Assembly (NCBI GenBank): GCA_907165275.2
Contig: OU015659.1
Location: forward strand, 1,344,501 to 1,408,500
DNA: 64,000 nucleotides
Direction: 5' to 3'
Source: Zygaena filipendulae
Lineage: Eukaryota > Arthropoda > Insecta > Lepidoptera > Zygaenidae
Part shown: positions 30,859 through 41,814 of the stretch, in pieces
Numbering within the stretch: position 1 is the stretch's first letter
Layout of the letters: each line of letters opens with the position of its first letter
Translations under genes and position numbers: made by a program
The notes under the pieces: generated by a model
What the model saw: only the letters and a program-made list of their open reading frames with translations
Told to the model about the DNA's origin: nothing
Databases searched by the model: none

Positions 30859-31308
30859 TTGGACATAAAACACGTGTTGTAAAAGCCAAATCTTATTCCA
30901 AATGCGAAACATTTTCGCGTTCTCTGTAGAAAAAATAACATTTACATTTTGTGCGTGGGGAAACATCTTGGAATTCCATGTAAATCTTGTTTTGTTATTC
31001 ACTGCTTATACTCTTCTTCTGACAACGCCGAATTGTATCACCGATTCAGGTGCTCCACGTGATCACTGCGGAATTCAACTCTGAATCGAGCGTCGTAAGA
31101 TTTGTTTTTAAATGCAACCAAGTTAAAGAAAGTTGCAGGCAGAAGGAGTTATGAAAAGTAAAGTTAATATGATATGACGTGTGAAGGATTAGCGGGCTTT
31201 GGAACAGAGGTTGTGGGAAATTGTCACTGTCGTCGAGGTTGGTCTCCTTTTGGTTGCATCGTAATGTTATATTGTTGGCGTTTTTATTTGTTTCACTATG
31301 CTAGCTAG

Positions 31309-31440
31309 CTAGCTGTTTTCCCCGCGGTTTCACCCGCATTAATTTCTGAGTTTCCGCGGGAATTCTGGGTTTGAGTACCCTATGTTGCCTTCTAACACGA
31401 ATTAAACTATGCTAGGTTGAATTTAAACTATCTATAATTC
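31309..31440 (-). mobile_element. Helitron-like element, truncated
   Basis: Terminal CTAG inside a short CTAG repeat, then CCCCGCGGTTTCACCCGC and GAGTTTCCGCGGGAATTC. The 5' half is lost. Confidence 0.5.
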
Positions 31441-31512
31441 CAGACAGGACGACACAAACATTTGATGCAAAATTTGCGTTTTTACTGTGTGGCTACTCTT
31501 GGAACTAATATC

Positions 31513-31844
31513 AATGGGCATGTTGACTAATTTTTTTTTAGCCCGTCTTGTAGATTACTAAAAAATATTGGACACGTATTTTTTCTTTTTTTTCCAAACA
31601 AAAAATAACGGCGATACATTGAGTTGAAATTTCGCGTGACGTCACTATTCTGACAGTTTGTATAGCGGTTTTATCGGTTAGTGACGTCACGAGTCACGAC
31701 CCCCTCGCCCTAAACTTTAATGCGCTTTATCTCTGTATATTTTAATTTATTTGAAAAAGCAAAAAATACGTGTCTATTGTTTTTTTTTATTTTCTGACGG
31801 ACTAATAAGAATTTTGATTTTCAAAAGTAGTCAACATCCCCATT
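31513..31844 (-). mobile_element. CRE-MITE copy 4, full length
   Basis: Ends AATGGGCATGTTGACTAA and TAGTCAACATCCCCATT. Two TGACGTCA sites occur in the middle, in opposite order to the plus-strand copies. Length 332 bp. Confidence 0.85.
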
Positions 31845-32450
31845 ACGAGTACATTCAAGTAAGGTCACGACTCACGAATATTGTTAAAACTGAATAAAAT
31901 ACAAAAAAAAACAATTTTGTATTTCCAGTCCATACAAAACTCACCAGGGTAACAACAACAAGTCCAAAATGTCAAGACTCATTTTTTCATCCACCTAAAA
32001 AAACACATTTCCTCAGATTGTTCTGAGCACATTTCACAGCTCTGAGCACGTCAAAGGTGAATCGTGCAAATTAAAAACAAAAAACAATGAAAAATCACAC
32101 CCATGAACCCCTTAAAAGTCCGATGTAGTTGAGGACATAAGGAAAACATAGGGAAATGAAGTAAAACACATACCTACTTACTTATGCACGCCCGACCCAA
32201 CCCGACAAACTTTTAATGTAACAAGAAGGTGCCTACAGGGTACGCAGCAACTTAGTAATTTGATTATGCAAAAACTCTTCCACTATATTATGTTACCTTA
32301 GTACTCAAACTTGGTACAGTTTGCTCATGCGAATACGTTTTGTAACCGACTTAAAAAAATTAGGAGGTTCTGTTCGACTGTACGGTACGTATGCTTTTTA
32401 TACAAAATCGCAGCTTGAGCTCTTAGTTGGATGCTATAAAAACTTGAATG
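31845..32450. other. Intergenic DNA
   Basis: Mostly unrecognised. A fragment of the AACCGACTT...AGGAGGTTCTGTTCGACTG repeat lies at about 32342-32400. Confidence 0.3.
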
Positions 32451-32451
32451 C

Positions 32452-32540
32452 GAAACTAATATTATAAATGCGAAAGTGACTTTGTTTGTTTGTTTGTTAC
32501 GCTTTCATGCCTTAACGGCTCAACAGATCATCTTAATTGA
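32452..32540 (+). mobile_element. Helitron-like element, 5' part only
   Basis: CTAATATTATAAATGCGAAA then TTACGCTTTCATGCCTTAAC; the 3' hairpin is missing. Confidence 0.5.
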
Positions 32541-32611
32541 TTCTAGTCTGTTCGCAACACCTGAACACAGTTGTTCTTAACAGAGACAGACAAAACATAT
32601 TTAAGTAAGTA

Positions 32612-32690
32612 CAAGCTGTTCCCGCGGTTTCACCCGCGGCAATTTCGGAGATCCCGCGGTAATTCCGAGATAAAACTATACCACAGATAA
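32612..32690 (-). mobile_element. Helitron-like element, 3' part only
   Basis: AGCTGTTCCCGCGGTTTCACC and GGAGATCCCGCGG. The terminal CTAG is changed to CAAG. Confidence 0.5.
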
Positions 32691-32711
32691 TATAATACTA
32701 TATTAGTAACT

Positions 32712-33124
32712 ATACTATGTCCTTTTATTTATTTATTATTTATTGCACAGTATGTACAAATGGCGAACTTAATGCCTTGCGGCATTCTCTACCAGTTAAC
32801 CATTGGGTAGACAGAGAGATATAGAAGATGGGGTGTGCAAACAAAACAATGTATAATATACTTAATACTAGATACTAATAATTCATTAATAACTAAAACA
32901 TAAAGACGCAATTTACTCACAATAAATACTATAACACATGCATATCCTACACATACCGATACAATAAAATACATACATACATAGTTACATATACATACAA
33001 TATACATACATACATACCATATTATACATACATACTGAGTGGACATACATAAATATATAATAATATACTTAGTAAAAATATAAAAGTTCAGAAAACGGAA
33101 GGGACGCAAGTTTTAAATCGCCAT
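32712..33124 (-). repeat. LINE 3' UTR with (TTTA)n tail
   Basis: On the minus strand this runs from the stop codon of the LINE fragment at 33125 to a terminal AATAAATAATAAATAAA run. It includes GCCTTGCGGCATTCTCTACC (plus strand), which I recognise as a common lepidopteran LINE tail, and a long CATA-rich stretch at 32960-33040. Confidence 0.6.
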
Positions 33125-33302
33125 TCAAGACAAGCTGCTGGACTCCAAGAAATAACTCCTCACTCTACTCTTAAAAATAAATTTGTTGGGGCATTTACGC
33201 AGCTCTACAGGCGAGCCATTCCAGAGTCGTACGGCAGTTACAACAAAAGATTTTGAAATGAATCCGGTATGATGAGAAGGAATATAGAGCAGGAGGTCCT
33301 TT
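33125..33302 (-). pseudogene. C-terminal fragment of a CR1/L2-like LINE ORF2
   Basis: The minus strand encodes 58 codons ending in TGA. They show TAVRLWNGSPVELRKC and FKSRVRSYFLES, the typical tail of ORF2 in CR1/L2/Rex-type LINEs. No internal stop is present, but everything upstream is lost; at the 5' side it is cut by Helitron-like sequence (TTTTCTGTACCCCTGAC). The exact clade cannot be assigned from this tail. Confidence 0.6.
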
Positions 33303-33329
33303 TCTGTACCCCTGACAAAGCGTATGAAT

Positions 33330-33848
33330 TTTTTGACATACTTATTACTTAGCTCTTTATTCTACGTGGTGCCTAACACACGTTTCCCCAGTGGGACAGT
33401 GGCAAAAATAAACAACCAGCCAGGGTAAAACAAAATAATGCCAGCGAATTAGACCTTCGTCGACCTTCTGACCCCAACCTTACTTGTCCATCATAAGTAG
33501 GATTAATTGAGGTTTATTTTGTGCTACTCGCCTCCTAATTACCTCGGCGCTCGTCGACGGCCGCCGAGTGCCCCTCGTGACGTGTTAACGACCACGCTTA
33601 GCCTTTTGAAGATCCTCAGTTGTTAAACGACCCCGTACCTGTACCACTACCAGTGGGGCTTACCTCGATTATGATCGAGCGATGACCATTATTTGTTACG
33701 ACAATAGACCAGTCAGTCCACTGAATCGAATCAAATGATATGTCGATAAAAAGCTTGGTCAATTATTTCGATTTTTTTAATGTATTCAAGTCCTATTAAT
33801 TAAATAAGTTTTAGTTATAAAGTAAGTTGTATTTATTGCTTACTAAAT
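33330..33848. other. Intergenic DNA
   Basis: The part from about 33380 to 33700 is less AT-rich and free of local repeats. No gene recognised. Confidence 0.3.
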
Positions 33849-33850
33849 AT

Positions 33851-34086
33851 GGACATAGATAAGCAATAATGTGTTAACCCACACTGGAGAAATTTTGAGT
33901 AAATCGTGTTTTAAAAGTAGGAGCGCCATTTTGCGTCAACATTTTTTATGTTCAATATTTAGTTACATATTTAAGCAATGTAATAAGGTAAACACATAAT
34001 TAAAAAACGTTCCCTAACTCTCAATAAATGGTTCTGAATCAATAACTTAATTTTGTGGGTTAACATGTTATTGCTTATCTGCGTCC
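33851..34086. mobile_element. M236 MITE copy 4, full length
   Basis: 236 bp from GGACATAGATAAGCAATA to CTGCGTCC. Flanks are ATAT and ATAA, so the target duplication is imperfect here. Confidence 0.85.
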
Positions 34087-34089
34087 ATA

Positions 34090-34955
34090 AATAAGATGAT
34101 AGGGTATTTAAACTTAAACTGCCTTTTACAGGTGTTGCAACAATTGTGCTTAAAATATTTTTTTTAGATGCAATAAAGTTTAGGTACCTACTGTACACTA
34201 AAAACTGTTTCTCCTTTTACTTACACTGTATCCACGACAGCTACGGATTTCTCAAATTGCTAATAGATGTTATCGTTTGATATACACCTGATATCCTCAT
34301 CTGAATCTCGAGCTTTGACTGAGAGTACTTAGTAATCTACTTAACTAATTAATACGTTTAATAATCAAGCACTGAAGCCGCACAATGATACCTACAGTGC
34401 TTATACAGGCTGTCACAAAACTTTGTAGTCATATTTAACAAACGTGTACCATGTGTTAAACTTGTTAAATTGTCTCTGCATCTCAGTAGCAATAAATTGT
34501 GACTGGTTCCTAATGTCGTTGATGATATGACATGTTTATTTTATTGCAGAAATTTCCATATTGGTTGCATAGATAGATGATGAAATACAAAAGTGAGTTT
34601 TTGGACTCGATACCAATAGCACCTAAAAAATTTTTAGGAACGATCTTTAAAAATAACTCACTTTCACATTTGTGACACGCTGTATTTGAGTATATAATTA
34701 TGCAATATCTCTTAACTGAATTGTATATGATTTAGTTTAGCTATTTTACTAAACACAAATTAGTTCGACATGCCACCAAAATTTGTTGTTCTGGGATGGG
34801 AAGTCTACATTACAAATGGAACTTTTTATAAAACAAAAATAGTAAGTTTGATAAAGCAACTTTTTATAAAATCTATATATTATTAATTTATTAATATATT
34901 GTATAAAAATAATACAATTTAATCTTTACCATTATTACACATTATTAGGTACTAC
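34090..34955. other. AT-rich intergenic DNA
   Basis: No gene or recognised repeat. Confidence 0.3.
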
Positions 34956-34957
34956 AT

Positions 34958-35142
34958 ATTATAAAACAAAGTCCTCTGCCGCGTCTGTCTGTCTGTTCGA
35001 GAACTCAAAGACTGAACGGATTTCATGCCATTTTCACCAATAGATATAGTGATTCAAGGGAAAGGTTTACACGTATTGTTTATTATGGAATTCCCGCGGG
35101 AACTCCGAAATTATCGCCGGTGAAACCGCGGGGGACAGCTAG
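34958..35142 (+). mobile_element. Helitron-like element
   Basis: Ends GGGGGACAGCTAG behind GCCGGTGAAACCGCGG. The body contains ACGGATTTCATGCCATTTTC and a CTGTCTGTCTGT block. Confidence 0.7.
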
Positions 35143-35375
35143 TAGAATACCTATATAATATTATTTAACGAATTTTCGGGTGCAAACACTTCACCAAACC
35201 CGGACTCCTCAATTTACTGTTTATTGGTAGTGACAGTACCAATAAATGAAAAGAAAACACAAGTTTTTTTACACCAACTTCGTTATATATTTTTATACAA
35301 CCTACATATAAAATATTTTGAGTGTCGCCCGAGTTGAGGGAAAGTTTCAGCGACATATTGTTGGAACACGACTTA

Positions 35376-35760
35376 AGGTCCGTTTATATCTACAGACATT
35401 GAGCGTGCCAGACATGTTCCGTGGCAGACACTGACAGATGCCGTTTATTTACATCTGAGCGTGCCAGACACGTGGCAGAAAACAACAGAAATAGTTTATT
35501 TACAAAAGTTGTCTGCACGGTTCTGATGCTCTATTCTCACTGCTCGGCATGTAGTCACAGACACGTACAGACATGAACCGCGCAGACAAAATATTTTTTT
35601 CGCGAATACTGACCGGGCACGGCTCATGTCTGACGGCATTTGCGCGGCCGTTTTACGATAGATGTAAATATATACGTAAATATGCGTTGTATAGGAGAAT
35701 ATTATTTGTCTGCGACGGACGTGTCTGGCACGCTCAATGTCTTTGGATATAAACGGACCT
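35376..35760. mobile_element. PIF/Harbinger-like MITE, TTA target duplication
   Basis: Terminal repeats of about 40 bp begin AGGTCCGTTTATATC on the left and mirror it on the right, continuing through GACATTGAGCGTGCCAGACA. TTA lies directly outside both ends (35373-35375 and 35761-35763), the 3-bp target duplication typical of PIF/Harbinger. Length 385 bp. The interior repeats the GAGCGTGCCAGACA motif and codes for no transposase. Confidence 0.75.
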
Positions 35761-35900
35761 TTATAGTTTGTGAAAATGTTTTCTTTCTAGCAAGCGTTAC
35801 TTTAGCCCGTTTGTTCTATGCCTTCAAATATTTGCACACGACCCACCCAAGGAATTGTCTTAAAATTATGGTGGTCACAATCTTTAATTTTATTTTAGCA

Positions 35901-36080
35901 CTAGCTATTCCTCCCTCGGTTTCACCCGCGTTGCATTTTGGAATTCCCTCGGGAACACTGTATCGGGATGGAAAGTATACTGTCATTTAGGATACTATAT
36001 ATCAGTGAAAGAATACTTTTTACTCAGAATCAGTTCTGTAGTTTCGAAGATTACATCAAAACTTACATTACCTCTTTATA
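35901..36080 (-). mobile_element. Helitron-like element
   Basis: Starts CTAGCTATTCCTCCCTCGG with a hairpin-like TTTCACCCGCG and runs to CCTCTTTATAATG. Confidence 0.5.
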
Positions 36081-36087
36081 ATGTACC

Positions 36088-36348
36088 TAGTAGCTATTCC
36101 TCGTGGTTTCACCCGCTTTCATTTCGGAGATCCTGCGGGAATTCCGGAGTGAAAAGTACCCTATGTCCTTTTTTGTCCCCCGACGACGTGTATGCAAAAT
36201 GTCATGATGATCTATTACTTTTTTCGACACTTCCTTCGATCAATTTACACAAAACCCTGACAAATTATATAATAAACCTACCTCATGAATCCTTTTATCT
36301 GTTGGTGAAAACCGCAGAAAGTTTTCTTATTTTTACTAGGATAATATG
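36088..36348 (-). mobile_element. Helitron-like element, composite
   Basis: CTAGTAGCTATTCCTCGTGG, then CCTATGTCC and a second body with GAAAACCGCAGAAAG (reverse of the CGGTTTTCACCAATAGAT branch). Confidence 0.5.
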
Positions 36349-36349
36349 A

Positions 36350-36950
36350 AACCACGGGCAAGATGACTGAAAATAATTATCTTCACCAAGACGGTTTTAT
36401 TCAGCCGAACTTAATTTTCAGTCAGTATTTTTTTGATCCATCTAATGCATACATTTTTGGGAGACATTAAACCTTTGTGGTAAATTTATATAAAAAAAAA
36501 ATGAATTTTCATATAATATTTCTGCACTGTTTTGGTTCTAAGCAGAAAAGACGTCTTTGTAGTGATTAATAATAACATTACTACGTAGTTAAAAGAAAAA
36601 AAAATATACTATCGCTCTCTCTGTACTAGTATCAACGAGATTACGTCGTTACTGACCAAGTTGAAGGATAAAGGATGGATCACAAGTCGTCGAGCAGTTA
36701 ATAGAAGCAATAAAAACTTGTGATAAGCTTCCGAAATGCGCATTGTTTTCGTTACATTGCGGCGCGCCGGCTGGCGGCCGGCCAGCGAGCGAACATATCG
36801 ATCAATGCACGCCGAAGTTGGGAATTTAGAAACTTACCTACTGGTAAGTAGGTAAATAAGATTGCGAATGAAGATTGTAATAAAATTTATTGCCCCGAGG
36901 TTGCGACATTTTTCTCGCATTTTCTTGCGGTTTTGTAAGAGATTTTATTT
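36350..36950. other. Intergenic DNA with a GC-rich island
   Basis: A short GC-rich patch, GCGGCGCGCCGGCTGGCGGC, lies at about 36760-36790. No gene recognised. Confidence 0.3.
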
Positions 36951-36951
36951 G

Positions 36952-37131
36952 CTAGTAGCTGTTCCCCGCGGTTTCACCCGCGTTATTTTCGGAGTTCCCG
37001 CGGGAATTCCGAGATAAAAAGTAACCTATGTCCTTCTCCGCACTCCTGACAAGCTATATGCAAAATTTCAGCATGATCGGTTGAGCCGTTCCATGAAAGC
37101 GTAACAAACAAACTCAGTTTCGCATTAACAG
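36952..37131 (-). mobile_element. Helitron-like element, Hel-A type
   Basis: Starts CTAGTAGCTGTTCCCCGCGG, with the GGTTTCACCCGCG hairpin, and ends at TTAACAGGATAG. Confidence 0.65.
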
Positions 37132-37139
37132 GATAGTAA

Positions 37140-37310
37140 GATCCGCTCTCCGCAGTTTCACCCACTAGAATAGAAGAATTTAGAATAGAATAAAAAGTGA
37201 CCTACCTATGTGTTACTTCAGGGTAGGTATCTCCATTCCATTCCATTTCATAAAAATCCATCCAGCCGTTTTAGCATAAAGAAATAAAGAAGCATATAGG
37301 TACCTAGAAA
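37140..37310 (-). mobile_element. Helitron-like element, decayed
   Basis: TCCGCAGTTTCACCCAC then AAATCCATCCAGCCGTTTTAG. The terminus is lost. Confidence 0.4.
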
Positions 37311-37319
37311 TACATGCAC

Positions 37320-37383
37320 ACGATAAATCTTAATATCTTATCTTATATCTTATCTTATCTTAATATCTTATCTTAATATCTTA
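37320..37383. repeat. (TATCT)n microsatellite
   Basis: Repeated CTTAT/CTTAATAT units lie directly before the first Hel-B element. Confidence 0.8.
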
Positions 37384-37860
37384 TCTTAATATATATAAAT
37401 CTCGTGTCACGTTGTGTGTCCGCGATGGACTCCTAAACTACTGAATCGATCATGATGAAATTTGGTCACTATGTTGTATTTGGCCCAACTTAAAAGATAG
37501 GATAGTTTTTACCCCGGAATTCCCGCGGGAACTCCGAAATTACCGCGGATGAAATCGCGGGGGACAGCTTGTCTTAATGTATATAAATCACGTGTCACGT
37601 TGTTTGTCCGCGATGGACTCCGAAACTACTGAACGGATTTTGATAAAGTTTTGTAACCATTTATAATATGGTCCAACTTAAAAGATAGGATAGTTTTTAT
37701 CCCGGAATTCCCGCGGGAACTCCGACACTAATGCGGGGAACAGCTAATCACAGCTAATAATGCTAATAAACTACTGTCAGGGACGTACAAAGAACTTTTT
37801 CCCCGCAATTCCCGCGGGAACTCCGAAATTACCGCGGAAGAAATCGTGGGGGACAGCTAG
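37384..37860 (+). mobile_element. Three Hel-B Helitron-like units head to tail
   Basis: The first unit (37384-37571) starts TCTTAATATATATAAATC and ends GGGGACAGCTTG. The second begins at the very next base (TCTTAATGTATATAAATC, 37572) and ends at CTAA, 37747. A third 3' end (GGGGGACAGCTAG) closes at 37860. All three carry the GCGG(A)TGAAAT(C)GCGG-type hairpin or a remnant of it. Confidence 0.8.
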
Positions 37861-37864
37861 TATA

Positions 37865-38350
37865 TATTAAGACGGAAACACACTTATGACTCTAGATGAT
37901 AGACATATAGGTAAGCTACCAGTATACCTATTATTCAAATCCGCCCTAACAGTCTACTCGAATTGAGGATTTTCATTTATTAAATATAAGATTATACAAC
38001 AAAACCTATTGTACTAAAAAATCTACTGATCTGTAAAATGTTCAGTAAAAGTTCCACGTTTCTTTGTTTTTTCTTTAAAAATAAATTTGATAATTTTAAA
38101 TTTTAACGCTTGTTGATTTATGAAATTACTTATTTTATCAAAGAACTTCAGAAAAAGGTTATATAAGCAAGGGCTATAGTATAAAAAATTGTTTCTTAAA
38201 AAACTTAAAATCATATCATACTTTCACTTTCAGGACCTTTAAAGTTGAAATTTTCCTTTGTAAGTGTTAATATTATTTTTATAATATTATGTATCTTACT
38301 GAGGTTAATAAATTACGTACTTATAAACTACACATAGGTAGGTTTTTATT
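37865..38350. other. AT-rich intergenic DNA
   Basis: No gene or recognised repeat. Confidence 0.3.
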
Positions 38351-38355
38351 GAAAA

Positions 38356-38665
38356 CTAGCTGTGCCCCACGGTTTCACCCGCATGAAACCCTATAACCAC
38401 TTTTTTCCCAACATCCGATTAAAATGAAACAAAATGTTAGTCTGGAGACTAAGCTTAATCTAACGGTGAAAAACGCATGGCAATCCGTTCTGAAGATTCG
38501 AAGATTATTGCGAACAGACAGACAGAAAGACAGAAAAGAGTTTTATAACTTTTTTTTTGTGATTGGTTACTCGTCCTTTATGGCCCCCTCTCAACTTTTG
38601 TTAAAAATTTTCAATTTACCTACAGAATCACGGATTGTACTCTTTTACACTAGTTTATATTAGCT
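38356..38665 (-). mobile_element. Helitron-like element, Hel-C type
   Basis: Starts CTAGCTGTGCCCCACGG. The body contains CCCAACATCCGATT, GACAGACAGAAAGACAG and TTTTCAATTTACCTACAGAA. It is the same branch as 60893-61199 (opposite strand). Confidence 0.6.
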
Positions 38666-38689
38666 CTAATATAGTTTATATTAGAAAAA

Positions 38690-38850
38690 AAGTTGTTTTA
38701 AGTATGTATAAAGATACATACTTAAAACAACTTTATAAAGATACATACTTAAAATTAAGTATGTATCTTTAATAGTATGTATGTATCTTTAAGTATGTAT
38801 CTTTATATGTATAAAGATACATACTTAAAACAACTTTTTTTCCCGACATC
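38690..38850. repeat. Palindrome cluster built from AAGATACATACTTAAAA units
   Basis: A perfect 20-bp inverted repeat with loop AAAG lies at 38690-38733. Five or more further copies of the unit, in alternating orientation, follow to about 38850. The right edge reads CAACTTTTTTTCCCGACATCC, which belongs to the Hel-C body. Confidence 0.8.
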
Positions 38851-38869
38851 CGATAGTATATTTTTTTTA

Positions 38870-40860
38870 AATTTGTTTTAACGAATACTTATAAAACATA
38901 CAAAAGATTTACAAAAATACCATATGAGTAATATTCACGAACAAATTTACTAATACTACCATTTTCACCGTCCGTTCTTGAAACAAACTGAAGGAATAAA
39001 TGAGGCGTATTTTCTCGCAACCAAAACCCACTTAGTCGAAGGGATACGAAGTGAATGCGAAGATGTTTAACAATTCGCCCTAGGAAGGACGAGGGCGTGC
39101 AAACTAGATTTAAGTAAATTGAATAGTCAAATCACAAAGTTATCCAACTTCAAACTGGCGGCGGCAATTCGGCTTGTCACAATCGCAACCTGAAATTCTC
39201 TGCAAATGAGTATGTAAAATTCTAATTAGGAATTCATAAAATATTATGTTTAATTTTTTAAATTAAAACATAGGTAATAAGTACATAAACAAATCAACAT
39301 GAAATGGAAATTAGAATAAAATGAACGTTACCTAACTTATTCAACTCATATTGTTGAAAAAAACATTATAATTACATGATGAAAACGCTTTTTAGCCGAC
39401 CTCATGTGCTATTTTTCTGATACGTACCTAACTTTATTTTAATATTAGGTTTATTATCAAAACAGTCTAACCATTTTGTTTTTAAATATGCCTTATTTCC
39501 GCCAGTAAATAAATAATATAGAAACGTAATTATGTTAAGAGTTATCAACGATTTCTAACGAGTAAAATAAACTATTTAATAAATAATTAATTTATTGTAA
39601 AGAATTATTACGAAAGAAGCTGGTGGATAGTAAAAAAATAAAAATAAAAAAAATTGTAAATCATAATTTGAATTTGATTTCAGAACCTGATTTGCCTTGA
39701 GGTTTAACTTAGTTAAGGCAGTCACTAACAGAATCACCTCCGCTGTGTAAGTAAGACGAACAACTAACTACCTACTAAACCGAAAACAGGGTTAGGTATA
39801 ACAAATTGAATAAAACATAGTTTACTTTCGTTAAATTTTACACGAGTCAAGTTTGAGTTCGTAGAAATAGAGTTGTATTCTCTTCTTGTATCTTCTTCAA
39901 ATTTATACCCATGGATGTTAAAATAAAAACATTTGCAGTCAGGGGACCCCCGGGCCTCGTCAGGAATGAAGTTCCTTTCGCCTTTTCTTCAACTCCGAAT
40001 GTAAAATTTTCCATTCCTTGAATCTCTATTACATAATAATTATTGTAATAATCATTGTAACTCACGTATCAATAAAAATAAACACAAAATAATCTTGTTT
40101 TATATGTTTTTATATGTTTTTATATACCTATACATAATTTACATTGTGCTGCTAGTCTTCTTAACAATGAATAAATAAAATTCAAATGGTATATAGTACT
40201 ATTATGAAATAAAGTTTAAATAAAATTTTTACTTATTAAAAAACAGTTTTATTTAACAGGATCATACAATAACGTAGAAAGAAACGTAACGCGTGACGAT
40301 ATTTACCAGCTCCTTTTTTGTTTTTTTTTTTTGACTCAGTGAAAATGCATCATGCATACCATAAATCTAAGAAACAAAAATAAACTCGCTGTACCAACCA
40401 CCAGATTACAGAGAGTAACTAATTCTTTCATGGGGCGATGTATACGCTTCTACAAGTTGCTGACTGACGTAGTTGATCTTTCAACGCGCAGCGGTGGCGG
40501 CAGCGAATAGAGTGGGCAATAAATCAATTGCAAACTATACATCTTTCGTTCACGATAACTTTACTTTTTTGTACTAAGACTTATCAAAATAAAAAAGGTG
40601 TTTATTAAAACTCCTTTAAGTTCAATTTGTAAAAGTTTGCGCACTGAATAAAAAATATTCCTGTATAGTGTGTCATCATTTAGATTTTGAAAATCTTTAA
40701 AAAAAATCAACACAATTATTCATCTTATCGCGCCAAAAGAAGTAGGTATAACTTCAACAACTTTATCGCACTTTGTGTGTTACCATATCGTGTGTGTTTC
40801 CCATTGTTACAATACAATTATGACGCAACTCGTTGTTGTAACAAAGTTCCCGGGGCTGAT
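38870..40860. other. Intergenic DNA, no gene recognised
   Basis: Mostly AT-rich and unique in this window. Frames of up to 79 codons carry no motifs. Confidence 0.3.
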
Positions 40861-40862
40861 GT

Positions 40863-40896
40863 TATAAAGTGAGAGCCAGCCGAGTTCCCGCTCATT
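40863..40896 (+). promoter_or_regulatory. Candidate TATA/initiator core promoter
   Basis: TATAAAG begins at 40863 and an arthropod initiator-like TCATTA (40892-40897) has its A at 40894, 31 bp downstream, the standard spacing. The next 106 bases contain no ATG until ATGAAGTATGTG at 41001, where AA|GTATGT also fits a splice donor. A secreted-protein gene with a tiny first coding exon would look like this, but no second exon was found. Confidence 0.35.
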
Positions 40897-41009
40897 ACTG
40901 AACGCAAAGTTATACCGACACGGACAAGTTTTCAATTCAATTTTGATCAACTTGGCGCGCCTTCGTTACAATCTACGTGTTGGTATCCATAGCAACTGTC
41001 ATGAAGTAT

Positions 41010-41600
41010 GTGTATGTGTGCGTACACTGTGTTGTAGACGGCATGAAAAAGGATATTAAAGTAGAAAAGTAGGTACTAACTCTTATTTACCAGCCCAGTG
41101 ACACTCCATACAAATGAACTGATTAAAGTAGGTACTTTCCCAAAGGTAAAGACGGCCGGCTTGTATCGTACACGTGTTATGCTAATTTATTATTTTTTTT
41201 TTTTTTTAAATTACACCACGACATAAAACAACAAAATATGTAACAATAACAAAAAAAATAGAATATTAACCAAAAAAAACAGTAATTGTCAGCTTATCAG
41301 TGAATAACAGTCACATGTACATTCTACGTGTGTCAAACCTCCTTCGGCCTTTTCCAAGGTCATTTTCGCGGGGTATGAGGAGGCATGATGTTGGTGGGAG
41401 GCGCTTCTTTATATTAATAATCTCTATTCTTTGCTATTACTATGTACCTATGTAAAAAAGGGACACTCCTCCCCCGTCAACTGCGTGCCTCCCCACGCCC
41501 CGCTACTATGTAGCGGTGAGCCTAGAGGTGATAGCAATGTGAACTGAACTGTTGCTACTGTATGCGTCGGACTTGGTCACGGTCATCCTACTTCCTACTA
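41010..41600. other. Intergenic DNA (or intron)
   Basis: No gene recognised. A poly-T run lies at about 41190-41210. Confidence 0.3.
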
Positions 41601-41601
41601 A

Positions 41602-41812
41602 TCCTACTAATATTATAAACGCGAAAGTTTGTAGGAAAGTATGGATGGATGGATGTTTGTTACTCTTTCACGCAAAAACTATTGGATTGATTTAAATGAA
41701 ACTTTACAATAATATAGCTTATACATCACATTAACACATAGAGTACTTTTTATCCCGGAATTCCCTCGGGAACTCTGAAATTAACGCGGGTGAAACCGCG
41801 GGGCACAACTAG
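41602..41812 (+). mobile_element. Helitron-like element, Hel-A type, complete
   Basis: Starts TCCTACTAATATTATAAA and ends GGGGCACAACTAG behind GCGGGTGAAACCGCGG. TTACAATAATATAGCTTATA in the body places it with 14984 and 58386. Confidence 0.8.
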
Positions 41813-41814
41813 TT

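Noticed and set aside
32789..33109. 106-codon minus-strand frame
   Set aside because: It lies in the LINE 3' UTR with a CATA-rich low-complexity run.
35640..36349. Plus-strand frames of 116 and 114 codons
   Set aside because: They run through the Harbinger-like MITE and Helitron-like elements, with no protein motifs.
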